Of a DNA stretch of 64,000 nt, positions 43,550 to 52,089 are shown one piece after another (within the stretch, counting starts at the first letter, position 1; each line of letters starts with the position of its first letter). The stretch lies in contig CAYSXY010000003.1 of assembly GCA_964435165.1 (NCBI GenBank), positions 1 through 64,000 of the forward strand. Direction: 5' to 3'. This DNA comes from CAYSXY01 sp964435165 (lineage in GTDB: Bacteria; Pseudomonadota; Alphaproteobacteria; Rickettsiales; RI-342). Under the pieces are notes generated by a model, which did no database searches, had not been told where the DNA came from, and was given only the letters and a program-made list of their open reading frames with translations. The position numbers were made by a program, and so were the translations under genes.

Positions 43550-43703
43550 ATAGTGTCGTCATGAGATGCTTAATGGCCTGTAACTTCCATTTTCTGTGCT
43601 TAGATTCGCCTCGTTTTAACTCGGCTCACCCTTTGGGAGTTTACTTCCAATGGCCTTTCGGCTCGTTGTCGTCACATTCTCCATCTCGTGACGACACTAT
43701 CTA
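43547..43703. mobile_element. MITE-like 157-bp element with 22-bp terminal inverted repeats
   Basis: The left end (43547-43568) and right end (43682-43703) are inverted repeats of 22 bp with one mismatch, core GATAGTGTCGTCA. TA lies at the outer edge of each end, which suits a TA target duplication of the IS630/Tc1 type. A second stem, GTCGTCAC/GTGACGAC, is nested at the right end. The interior includes the 41-bp motif also found at 36601. No protein is encoded. It occupies the PAP2-virD4 gap. Confidence 0.78.
43602..43642. repeat. 41-bp dispersed motif inside the MITE
   Basis: This matches 36601-36641 with two mismatches. Its position inside one element and beside a tRNA gene suggests shared ancestry of the two insertions. 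Confidence 0.8.
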
Positions 43704-43731
43704 GATATGTTTTATTCGCGATCGGCAGGTT

Positions 43732-46700
43732 TTAATCGTCAGAAGGTGCGGCGTGCTGTGCCGAGCCTGGAAAATGTACATTGCCTGAAAAGACCGGCAA
43801 ATCGTCATCATCCTCATCGTCGTCATCCATAATGCTTTGAGGTTTCGGCGCGGAATTGCCGTTGGTCGGTAAGGCCTCCTCTACAGCCCCATTGGCAGAT
43901 TCTTGCGCTGTGTCATTGGGTGCGCTAGCCTCAACTGATTCCATATCGTCTGATTCACTGGCAGTAACGTCAGTTGATGATTGGTCATTGCGATCTTGCG
44001 TGCCTTTTGGTTCGGGGATGGCCGGGCCAAATTTCTCGGGCCTTGCAGGTTTGCCCTGACGTTTTGCGGCAATTTCCTGTGCTTCACGTTCCAGTTCTGC
44101 TTCTGACCCGGCTTTTTTGCCGGATTTCGCTCCTGCCGGTGGTTTAGGCATTGGCGGTTTATGCGACAGACTAAACAGGTTAGTTGCTGCAGCAGGTGCG
44201 GCAGGTTTGCCATGAGACTCTTTAGCTGCGGGTTTTTTATCTGTTGGCGATGGTTTAGTCTTAGCCGTTGATGCTTGATTCGTATTGCTGTTGGTGTCTG
44301 CTGGTTTCTCTGCAGATGCCTGTGTCTTTTTCTGTGCCTGTGATGGCGGCGCTGCAGGTGGTGTTGCTGCTTTCGTTTTTGCCGTCGGTGCGTTTTGTGG
44401 CGATGGTTTAGAGCCGGATTTCGCTTCTGCCTGAGGTTTTGCGGCGGCTGCCTCCTCCTTCGGCTTCTCTGTTGTCTGTGCTGTCTGCGGCGCTGCAACG
44501 GATTGCTCAGATTGTTGCGGCGATTTTGGGGTGGGCGGCTTGGGAAGGGGCGGCTTGCTTCCAGGTTTCATACCGAACGGACTTGCCCCTTCCGTAGATT
44601 TGACAGCTTCTTTAGGAGCGGTTTTATTTTTTGGTGCCGCTGGTTGTGGTTTTTCTTCCATAGATTCTGCCTTTTCTTTTACTGATGGCTTCGTGGTTGA
44701 GGCATTTTGAGGCTTCTCTCGTTGCTCCCGGCGTTTTTGTGCTGCCGCCAACCGTTGTTTGCGACGCGCTTGACGCTCCTGCGCTTTTGTTTGGGTTGAT
44801 GGTTGATCAGGCTTTTCTTCCGCGCGGTCTTTCTTATTTTGTGCTGTGGCGGGCTTAGCAGCCACTTTATTTGGCGCGTCAGTTTTCTTGGCTGCTGCCT
44901 TGGGCGGAATAGGCGGCAAACCGAAGGGTGCGGTTTGTGTATTTGTCTGGTGTTGTGCTGTGTTATTTCCTGCTTTTGCCGTCTCTACAGCCGCAGGCGT
45001 CTCTGCCTTGTCAGAATGATGCGCAGGGTTTCGATTGTCAGACGATGACTCATCTTCCGTTGATTGGGCATCATTATTTGTTGCCACATCTGCCTGATCT
45101 TCATTGTCCTGCCGCTCCGTCTTAGCTGCTACCTTTTTCTTCTGAGGGATGGGAGGTAGATCGAATGGGTTTGTCGCTTTGTCTTTTGCGGGTTTAGGTT
45201 GGCTTTTTTCCTGTTGTTCTGGTGGTTTGGCATTGCTGTCTTTTGCCTTAGGCGTTTCCTCTGGCTGGTTGCTCTCAGCAGTATCGTTATTATCCTTCTT
45301 AGCTGGTGCAGATGTGCCCGCAGGCTGCGGATTCGCGGTTTTGGTTTGTGGCTTGGCCGATTCTTTCGCCTCAGTGTCAGCTGAAGATGCTTTTTTCTTC
45401 GGCGGAATCGGCGGCAGATCAAACGGGTTAGCTGCTTTTTTCGCAGGTGCCTTAGCTGCTTTATCTACTGATTGTTTATCCTGTCCACTATTGGTGTTTT
45501 CGTTAGAACTTGCATCACCGTCATCTGTATTTGATTCGTCTGGCTTCGACGTTTTCGGTGTATTTGCGTCTGTTTTCTTTTTCGGTGGGATAGGCGGCAG
45601 GTCAAACGGATTGGCTTTTGCCGCCGGCTTCTTCTGGTTCTTTTCTTGTGTTTCTTTTGCAGGATTCGCTGCCTCTTTGGCAGTGCTATCCTTGTCTTTA
45701 TCTGTTTTCGATGGCGTACTACCGGTTTTTTTCTTCGGCGGAATCGGTGGCAGGTCAAATGGATTAGCCGATTTCTTGGCTGTGGCTTTCTCGCCTTTTG
45801 TCTCAGACGGTGTCGCCTTGGCTTTATCCTGTGTTTGCTGTTTTACTTCCGGTTTGGCATCTGCGCCCGGCTTTTTGGTTGGAACAGGTGGTAAGTCGAA
45901 GGGGGTGGCTTTTTTATCTGGTTTTGAGCCACCAGCGGCCGCTTTGTCTTTCGGTGCGTTGGCATCTGATTTCTTAGCTGCAGGCGGCAGGTCAAACGGA
46001 TTGGCTTTGCCAGAATCCTGCTTTGATTCCACTTTTTTTGCGGTCTCTTTCGGTGGTGGTGCGGTTTTACCCTTATCGGGCGCCGGTGGTTTAGATTGCT
46101 TTGCCTCGGGTTTTTTATCGTCTGGCTTGGCTTTGGGCTGTTGTTTCGCTTCATCCGGCTTGGCATCCGGTTTATCCGCGTCTTTTTTCTCACCGTCTTT
46201 TTTGCGTGGATCATATGGTTCTTGCTGCGGCACATGGGTCGGATCCATCAGGCGCTTGGTGAAAAATGAATCCTTATAATAGGCAATCTTCTTACACCGG
46301 ATGGGCGGCTGTGATTCGATCAGGATGATTTCTTCATCACGTGGAAGGCCGATCACTTCCTGCGGCAGCAGCAGTGCGCGCTGGGTTTCCGAGACGTGTT
46401 TGGTCCGTGAGGCCGGGTTCATATCCATGAATTGCGGGCGGTTATGTGATTCCTGCTTCACGGTTTTATTTCCGATCATCTGGGAGATCAGGTTCGCTGT
46501 TTCAATGTTGTTGGCGGCAAAGGTAATCCGGTAGGTGGCGTTGGAGAGGAAGGAGTTCATCCCGGCTTCTTCATAAATTCCTTTGAGCTGCTGCGTATCC
46601 TGCACAATGAGGAACAGGCGAACGCGATACCCCCGAAAATAGGCGATGCCTGCCTCGAACTGAGGCATTTTTCCAAGGGTGGGAAACTCATCGAGCAGGA

Positions 46701-47934
46701 ATAAGACGCCGTAGGGTTCATCCGGTTGTGGCATTTTACGCGTTAGAATATCGGTACACTGTTGATAGAATACCTGCAGTAGCGGTTGCAGACGTTGCAG
46801 GTTGTCCGGTGTCACACCACAATAGACGGTGATTTTCTTCTTCTTCCACATGGCAACATTGAAGTCACTGGACGCGGTGGCGGTATCAATCAGCGGGTTT
46901 GACCATAATTCCAGCGATGAGTTGAGTGTTGAGGACACGCCGGAGCGTTCCTTGTCGGCCTTTTGCAGGAAAGAGGCGATGTTCATGTAGCCGACAGGGT
47001 GGATTTTTTTACCGATAGTATCCAGCACCACGGCAAGGTTGTAGGTGACGTCATCACTACGCATGGTGCGGACAATTTCGCCAAAGGATGATTTTTTCTC
47101 CGGCACAGCCACCAGATACAGCATCACACCCAGTAACAGGGCACGTGCTTCATTCTGCCAGAATTCCTGTTCCGGTAGCAACATGTTGCACATTTTCTGA
47201 CAATCATCGACCATCTGGCCCGGTTTGGTGCTGATCCAGTCCATCGGGTTGTAGCAGTGGGTGATACCGTCCGGATCGGCTGGGTTCCAGACATAGACAT
47301 CCTGGCCCTGGCTGGCGCGCCAGCCGCTGGCCAGCTCATAGTTCTCCAGCTTGATGTCGTGGACACAGGTCGATTGCTCCCAGAAGAGCAGGTTGGGAAT
47401 CGCAAAACCCACACCCTTACCGGAACCGGTTGGAGCAAAGAGCAGAATATGTTGGAATCCCCCGGCAATATAGTATTTGCCTTTTGCATATTGTCCCAGC
47501 AACACGCCTTCTTTATCCAAAAGACCTGCGCGTTTAATCTCGGACCGTGTTGCCCAGTGAGCATCACCGTGAAGAGCTTCTTCCGGCTTGAATGGGCGGA
47601 AATCAAGCAATGGCGCGCGGGCAATGAACATGATGATGAGTGACGTCACCAGAGATGCGCCAATTGGAACGACCATTTTTGTTACAAATGGCATGTTGCT
47701 TGCGACATGGGCTTCCCAATGTTCCAATAAATAAGGGAACAGCACTTTATAGGTGTCAAAAATGCGTGAGCCGGCCAGCAGTTGTGAGCCTTGCTCCATG
47801 CCATAGACCCAAAACACACTGGCCATGGGCACGAACAATGCCGGGACGGCAAAAATCATCACAATAATCACGCCAATAAAGACGGTATTGGCGAGATCGG
47901 CCTTTTCTGACTGCGATATATGGCGTTTGGGCAT
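43732..47934 (-). CDS. virD4: VirD4-like type IV coupling protein with an 820-residue repetitive tail
   Basis: This AAA+ coupling ATPase would deliver substrates to the type IV channel. The core (residues 1 to about 577) has two N-terminal membrane helices, Walker A APTGSGKGVG (about 167), Walker B VLFLLDEFPTLG (about 412) and the C-terminal strands ending near HVPQQEPYDPRKK. Rickettsial VirD4 proteins stop at about this size. Here 820 more residues follow, rich in Lys, Pro, Ala, Asp, Glu, Gln and Thr and almost free of hydrophobic residues, so probably disordered. Nine motif copies start near residues 646, 680, 726, 776, 836, 924, 1003, 1118 and 1252; the best read NPFDLPPIPPKKK. The frame is open throughout. 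virB11 precedes it across a 220-nt gap. Confidence 0.93.
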   Translation of the reverse strand: MPKRHISQSEKADLANTVFIGVIIVMIFAVPALFVPMASVFWVYGMEQGSQLLAGSRIFDTYKVLFPYLLEHWEAHVASNMPFVTKMVVPIGASLVTSLIIMFIARAPLLDFRPFKPEEALHGDAHWATRSEIKRAGLLDKEGVLLGQYAKGKYYIAGGFQHILLFAPTGSGKGVGFAIPNLLFWEQSTCVHDIKLENYELASGWRASQGQDVYVWNPADPDGITHCYNPMDWISTKPGQMVDDCQKMCNMLLPEQEFWQNEARALLLGVMLYLVAVPEKKSSFGEIVRTMRSDDVTYNLAVVLDTIGKKIHPVGYMNIASFLQKADKERSGVSSTLNSSLELWSNPLIDTATASSDFNVAMWKKKKITVYCGVTPDNLQRLQPLLQVFYQQCTDILTRKMPQPDEPYGVLFLLDEFPTLGKMPQFEAGIAYFRGYRVRLFLIVQDTQQLKGIYEEAGMNSFLSNATYRITFAANNIETANLISQMIGNKTVKQESHNRPQFMDMNPASRTKHVSETQRALLLPQEVIGLPRDEEIILIESQPPIRCKKIAYYKDSFFTKRLMDPTHVPQQEPYDPRKKDGEKKDADKPDAKPDEAKQQPKAKPDDKKPEAKQSKPPAPDKGKTAPPPKETAKKVESKQDSGKANPFDLPPAAKKSDANAPKDKAAAGGSKPDKKATPFDLPPVPTKKPGADAKPEVKQQTQDKAKATPSETKGEKATAKKSANPFDLPPIPPKKKTGSTPSKTDKDKDSTAKEAANPAKETQEKNQKKPAAKANPFDLPPIPPKKKTDANTPKTSKPDESNTDDGDASSNENTNSGQDKQSVDKAAKAPAKKAANPFDLPPIPPKKKASSADTEAKESAKPQTKTANPQPAGTSAPAKKDNNDTAESNQPEETPKAKDSNAKPPEQQEKSQPKPAKDKATNPFDLPPIPQKKKVAAKTERQDNEDQADVATNNDAQSTEDESSSDNRNPAHHSDKAETPAAVETAKAGNNTAQHQTNTQTAPFGLPPIPPKAAAKKTDAPNKVAAKPATAQNKKDRAEEKPDQPSTQTKAQERQARRKQRLAAAQKRREQREKPQNASTTKPSVKEKAESMEEKPQPAAPKNKTAPKEAVKSTEGASPFGMKPGSKPPLPKPPTPKSPQQSEQSVAAPQTAQTTEKPKEEAAAAKPQAEAKSGSKPSPQNAPTAKTKAATPPAAPPSQAQKKTQASAEKPADTNSNTNQASTAKTKPSPTDKKPAAKESHGKPAAPAAATNLFSLSHKPPMPKPPAGAKSGKKAGSEAELEREAQEIAAKRQGKPARPEKFGPAIPEPKGTQDRNDQSSTDVTASESDDMESVEASAPNDTAQESANGAVEEALPTNGNSAPKPQSIMDDDDEDDDDLPVFSGNVHFPGSAQHAAPSDD
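44165..46010 (-). repeat. nine-copy NPFDLPP-type motif array within virD4
   Basis: Degenerate protein-level repeats are encoded near 45997, 45900, 45757, 45605, 45423, 45162, 44922, 44575 and 44176. The first six share (N/T)PFDLPP, and copies 3-5 continue IPPKKK exactly. Copy 7 is APFGLPPIPPK. Copies 8 and 9 (SPFGMKP, NLFSLSHKPPMPKPP) are decayed. Spacing tends to rise from 34 to about 134 residues. The linkers between copies are Lys/Glu/Pro/Ala-rich and unrelated in order. Confidence 0.85.
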
Positions 47935-48094
47935 TCGGCCTGACTATCGTTTCATTCTTGCTACTATTTATGTTCCACTCTCACCAGGTGAGGCGGTTTG
48001 GTTCTGCTGCGCTCTTTCTCAGCCAATCAATGCTAAAGCAATTATATTACAGTTCTGTAAAATGGAGAGGAGTAATCCTTAACGATTACGAAAG

Positions 48095-48123
48095 GAAATA
48101 AAATGGGTTAATGCAATCAACCC
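48095..48123 (-). terminator. weak hairpin terminator candidate between virB11 and virD4
   Basis: Read on the minus strand, GGGTT-gattgcatt-AACCC is followed by ATTTTATTT. The 5-bp stem is short. It could reduce read-through from virB11 into virD4, which would then need its own promoter in 47935-48090. A second small inverted repeat, GTAATC/GATTAC (48072-48089), lies just downstream. Confidence 0.3.
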
Positions 48124-48154
48124 TTTGTATTATATTTTTAATTAAGTATGGGTT

Positions 48155-49138
48155 TTAGGTGGGATTAAAGTAGATCTCCGAGACATAACGTACGCCGCGC
48201 TGACCACGCTTTAGCTGCACGACCACATTGATCACGCTATGGACATATTCGTGAATTTGTTCACGAGTAATGCCGAGCCCGGCCTGCATGACCATCAAAA
48301 TCAACTGTTCAAATGCAAGAGATGGCGCATCGGCGTGGAGGGTCGAAATAGAACCCGGGTGACCGGTGTTGATGGCGCGCAGAAAGCTGAAGGCTTCCGC
48401 GCCGCGCAACTCACCCACAATGATACGGTCTGGCCGCAGACGCAGGCAGGCTTCAATTAAATCCTGCATGCTCACTTTAGAGCGCCCCTGATCCCCTTTT
48501 GAGGCCAGCAAATGCACGCGATTGGGCAGGTGCTCCAGCATCATTTCCCGCGCATCCTCACAGGTAATGATGCGTTCTTCTATGGGAATGACTTTGAGCA
48601 GGGCGCTCATAAAGGTTGTTTTACCCGTCGATGTACCGCCACTGACAATGATGTTCTTTTTCGCACATACAGCTTCGATCAGAAATTGCTTAATATCGCC
48701 AGCATCAAGCAAGCGTCGCAGCCTTTTATTCGCCTTATCTTCTTCTTCGCGAACCGAGGTGCTTTGGAATGCGCCTAAAGCTTCATAATCATCCAGATCG
48801 AAATCCAGAATGGTTTGCTTACGGATGGACATGGCAATCGTTCCAGCTTCACAGGCCGGTGGGAAAATGACCTGAATACGATAACCGGCAGGCAGGGTTG
48901 CGGAGAGTACCGGTTTTTCTTCACTGATCATCTGTTCGGTCGATTGAGCAACCAGACGTCCCATTTGTTTCAGGTGATCCAGAGTGAGGTCCGGCACTTT
49001 TTCTTCGCGCATCGTACCGAATGTTTCTACCCAGATTTGGCCTGGGCGGTTGATGGATATCTCGCTGACACCGGCTTCTTCAAAGAAAGGTTCCAGTGGC
49101 GCTAGGTATGTCTGGAGCGCGGTGACATTAACGCTCAT
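48155..49138 (-). CDS. virB11: VirB11-like type IV secretion ATPase
   Basis: This 327-aa hexameric secretion ATPase (PulE/VirB11 family) sits at the base of the channel. The N-terminal domain (EAGVSEISINRPGQIWVE) is followed by Walker A ISGGTSTGKTTF (about residue 165), an Asp box (IITCEDAREM), the RLRPDRIIVGELRGAEAF Walker B region and the His box GHPGSISTLHAD. It overlaps virB10 by 4 nt (ATGA), so translation is coupled. Confidence 0.97.
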   Translation of the reverse strand: MSVNVTALQTYLAPLEPFFEEAGVSEISINRPGQIWVETFGTMREEKVPDLTLDHLKQMGRLVAQSTEQMISEEKPVLSATLPAGYRIQVIFPPACEAGTIAMSIRKQTILDFDLDDYEALGAFQSTSVREEEDKANKRLRRLLDAGDIKQFLIEAVCAKKNIIVSGGTSTGKTTFMSALLKVIPIEERIITCEDAREMMLEHLPNRVHLLASKGDQGRSKVSMQDLIEACLRLRPDRIIVGELRGAEAFSFLRAINTGHPGSISTLHADAPSLAFEQLILMVMQAGLGITREQIHEYVHSVINVVVQLKRGQRGVRYVSEIYFNPT

Positions 49139-50355
49139 CGGACGAAATAGGCCCTGCCACCATAGGGACTTGCAAAGCGCAGATCCTGATTAACGAAGAC
49201 TTTTACAATCGTGCCCTGATCAATGGTAATGGTTGGCATCAACTGTAGTAAATTACCAAAGAGAAGGTTTGATGCCGCTCCCAGATTATCCATTAATTCT
49301 TCGGAGGCCATACTCATCGGAGATTCTTCGGTTTGTGTATTACCGCCTGCCGAGGTCGTTGTTCTTGTATTGGCTTCATCCCCGGCTAATGCTTGTATCA
49401 ATGTTGCCGTTCCAAGCGTGACAGAGCTGATGAGGACAGCACCAGAGAATATTTCCATATATTTATTATCTACGAGACCTTCAACGCCAGCACGGCCGAG
49501 TGCATCAACGCCTGGCGATTTGAGCATTACATCGACCCCGTCAGGTCGAATAATGCGTGTCCAGACAATAAAAACGCGTTTTTGGCCACGGCGAATGCCA
49601 ACATTATAGGTGCCAAGCAATCGCGATCCTTTTGGAATCATGATATCTTCACCTGCTTCAGCAAATATATCCTGACTAACGACAGCGCGAATGGGGCCTG
49701 GTAAGTCGGTATTAATCGCCGTTTCCAATACGGCATCAATGATTTTGCCTTGCCCGATGACGTAATTCAATCCGCCAACCAGCCCCGATTCCTCTTCGTC
49801 TGATTCGGAGGTACGTTCAATATAGTCGGAGAACGCATAGTTTGGATCATCTAACCCTGCAGGACGGCGGACATTATCGTCGCGATCCCGGCGGCTACGA
49901 CGTTCCGACATGATCACGCTATCGGACTTCCAGCGTTTAAGCCGTTCTTTCATATCCGGGCCACGGAACTCTACCTTGTCCGGCGCTGCGGTAATCTCTG
50001 GCGGTGGTGGCGGTGGAGGTGGCGGTGGAGGTGGCGGTGGTTCCGGTATCGCATTACGCCCTGACGTTGGTGCGGGCGGAAGAATTTCACCGCGGCTCGT
50101 GGAAATTCGGGAGGGACGGAGATCTTCATCTACTTCTTCGTCACCCCCGCCACTGAAAAGCAGGCTATAGATGACGTATAACCCGACAACAGCAAGAAGG
50201 ATGATGACAATCAGCGTTTTGCCAGGCGCGCTGGCAACGGCAGGCTTATCTTCATCGGGTGGCATCCCGATATCTTCATCTCCTGCAAATTCAGGAAATT
50301 CGTTTGAGCCCTCCTGCTCCGGATCTTGTTCTGGCGGTAGATTTTCGTTGCTCAT
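49135..50355 (-). CDS. virB10: VirB10-like inner/outer-membrane channel protein
   Basis: This energy-transducing core-complex protein of 406 aa spans both membranes. An acidic cytosolic head (about 45 residues) precedes one membrane helix (TLIVIILLAVVGLYVIYSLLF). A 14-residue polyproline run lies at about residues 104-117, and the C-terminal TrbI/VirB10 domain includes GKIIDAVLETAINTDLPGPIRAVVSQDI and the antenna region GVDGLGRAGVEGLVD-like segment. It ends QGTIVKVFVNQDLRF. virB9 lies 8 nt upstream. Confidence 0.96.
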   Translation of the reverse strand: MSNENLPPEQDPEQEGSNEFPEFAGDEDIGMPPDEDKPAVASAPGKTLIVIILLAVVGLYVIYSLLFSGGGDEEVDEDLRPSRISTSRGEILPPAPTSGRNAIPEPPPPPPPPPPPPPPEITAAPDKVEFRGPDMKERLKRWKSDSVIMSERRSRRDRDDNVRRPAGLDDPNYAFSDYIERTSESDEEESGLVGGLNYVIGQGKIIDAVLETAINTDLPGPIRAVVSQDIFAEAGEDIMIPKGSRLLGTYNVGIRRGQKRVFIVWTRIIRPDGVDVMLKSPGVDALGRAGVEGLVDNKYMEIFSGAVLISSVTLGTATLIQALAGDEANTRTTTSAGGNTQTEESPMSMASEELMDNLGAASNLLFGNLLQLMPTITIDQGTIVKVFVNQDLRFASPYGGRAYFVR

Positions 50356-50363
50356 ACGAACCT

Positions 50364-51197
50364 CTAAAACCCTGCGGCAAGTGACTCGTTAAAGACACAT
50401 ACCACTTCGTTGCCACTGCGGATGGAATAGCGTGATGAGACAGAGGGTATCGTGATCATATTGCCCTGCATATTTTGCTGAACCGGAATTTCGATACCAT
50501 CGGCACCCACCAGGAAAATAGACGGCGGCAGGGTGTTGGGGGCAAAATGGAAATAGGTGCTATACCCATCATCATAGACTTTCAGCGGTGCAGCCACTCC
50601 CTGTCCGCTGATGCTATAATTGGTGTTGTAGGTTTGATTGACTGCCTGCGGGATAACCGGTTGCTGAACTTCCATGGCGACTGGCTGGCTGACACTGTCC
50701 CACTCTTCTTCCGGATAGTAAAAGCGTATGACATATGACAGGTTGGGCAGCACTTTTTCGATTTCGGCATTCCGATGTATATCAGCCGTTTGGGCGGCAT
50801 CTTCCCCTTCTTCCTCATGATTGAAATGGAAGGAAGCATACGATAATCGTGGTGCAATTAAGTCAAATTGATAAATGCGCTTATTGGTGATCACCGTCAT
50901 ATTGGTGCGGGTGTCATGTGTAAGCGGTCGAATAAACAGGTGGCGACCGGCGGGGATAATGCGCCAGGTTGATTGATCGCCGACAGAAATGGTACGTACT
51001 TTTTCGAATTTGCCAAATTCAATATTGGATTGAAAGCCAAAATGTGTAGTGATGTTAAACACCTCATTGGGATTGTAGACGAGCGTTTTAATACGCGTGT
51101 CCGATACCACCGGGAGGTGATTTGCCTGATAGGCATGAGCACCGAGAGGCAAGGTGATAAGCAGACAGGCGATGAGTGATCGAATGGACACCATCAT
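50364..51197 (-). CDS. virB9: VirB9-like outer-membrane core protein
   Basis: VirB9 builds the outer ring of the channel with VirB7 and VirB10. The 277-aa product has a signal peptide (MMVSIRSLIACLLITLPLGAHA), the N-terminal VirB9 domain (TRIKTLVYNPNEVFNITTHFGFQSNIEFGKFEKVRTISVGDQ-like order of strands) and the C-terminal barrel-forming region (YNTNYSISGQGVAAPLKVYDDGYSTYFHF). The start overlaps the virB8 stop. No VirB7 lipoprotein is seen nearby. Confidence 0.95.
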   Translation of the reverse strand: MMVSIRSLIACLLITLPLGAHAYQANHLPVVSDTRIKTLVYNPNEVFNITTHFGFQSNIEFGKFEKVRTISVGDQSTWRIIPAGRHLFIRPLTHDTRTNMTVITNKRIYQFDLIAPRLSYASFHFNHEEEGEDAAQTADIHRNAEIEKVLPNLSYVIRFYYPEEEWDSVSQPVAMEVQQPVIPQAVNQTYNTNYSISGQGVAAPLKVYDDGYSTYFHFAPNTLPPSIFLVGADGIEIPVQQNMQGNMITIPSVSSRYSIRSGNEVVCVFNESLAAGF

Positions 51198-51910
51198 GAT
51201 GAGACGACCTCCTCTTCAATCGCATAGCTGGTGACAAAAAACCCGAGTGGGTTGATGTATAATTCTTCCCGATCAAGTTCTATATTGGCAAATTCAAAGG
51301 ACATGTAGACGATCATATGACGATCGGGAATACCGCCAGCCGTTGCATCTTTATGCTTCGCCCCGGTCGTATATAGTTTGATGCGGGCCTGAGCCGTGTT
51401 CTCCGTAATAAAGGTGATGGATTTGAACTGTACATTCAGTGCCGTGTGCCGGGCATATTTCTGAATGGGGTCATCCGGATTATCCGGGTTGAATTTGCGC
51501 TTATAATCTCTGAACAGGCCCTGTTCGGTCATCAACTGGACGATACGGTATTTTTGCTCAAAGCTTGCTGCATCGTATCCTTCCCGCGCATTGATATACT
51601 TCACGACAAAATAGCGTTTGATGGCGTCATCGGCGGTCAGTGATTGCTTATCTTCGGATTGTACGGCGACGGCGTACCCGGTTTTTTCATCAAATTGAAT
51701 GACAAATGGCTTTACTGTTTTTTGCGGTGTCAGCAGCGATACCGACCAGGCGGCCAGCAGTGTTGTGATTAAGGAGGCAAGGGTGACCACAGCAAGAAAG
51801 TTTCGCTGAACGCGAATGGTTTCGTAGCGATCTTCATACCAGGTTTTTGATTCCTGCTTATGGCTACTGGCGTTTTCCGCTTTTTTGCTGCGAAGATTGC
51901 TTAAATCCAA
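51194..51910 (-). CDS. virB8: VirB8-like inner-membrane assembly factor
   Basis: This is a 238-aa bitopic protein with a short cytosolic tail, one helix (FLAVVTLASLITTLLAAWSVSLL) and a periplasmic NTF2-like VirB8 domain (TVKPFVIQFDEKTGYAVAV; YINAREGYD; FANIELDREELYINPLGFFVTSYAIEEE). The start is a TTG at 51910, since no ATG or GTG in the N-terminal part gives the tail. No strong Shine-Dalgarno site precedes it. The 179-nt gap to virB6 holds no further gene. Confidence 0.93.
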   Translation of the reverse strand: MDLSNLRSKKAENASSHKQESKTWYEDRYETIRVQRNFLAVVTLASLITTLLAAWSVSLLTPQKTVKPFVIQFDEKTGYAVAVQSEDKQSLTADDAIKRYFVVKYINAREGYDAASFEQKYRIVQLMTEQGLFRDYKRKFNPDNPDDPIQKYARHTALNVQFKSITFITENTAQARIKLYTTGAKHKDATAGGIPDRHMIVYMSFEFANIELDREELYINPLGFFVTSYAIEEEVVSS

Positions 51911-52089
51911 GGGTCAATACTCACATTCTATCCTAGCGTTATGGGGAACAGTAGAAATAAAAAGTTAGTAGATAGTTACTTTTAACACTCTTTTCCGTGA
52001 AGACGATCAATTTATAACCATTCCAACGTAATACTCAGACTTTATGTGTGATGGTTATTCAGTGACAGAATTGATGACCGGACTAATGA

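Noticed and set aside
45149..46279. 376-aa open frame on the plus strand opposite the virD4 tail
   Set aside because: It mirrors the low-complexity repeats (GGRSNG-like runs opposite each motif), has no start signal, and its composition follows directly from the sense-strand repeats.
51911..52089. Possible VirB7 lipoprotein between virB6 and virB8
   Set aside because: On the minus strand the only ATG frame stops after four codons and no lipobox is visible.
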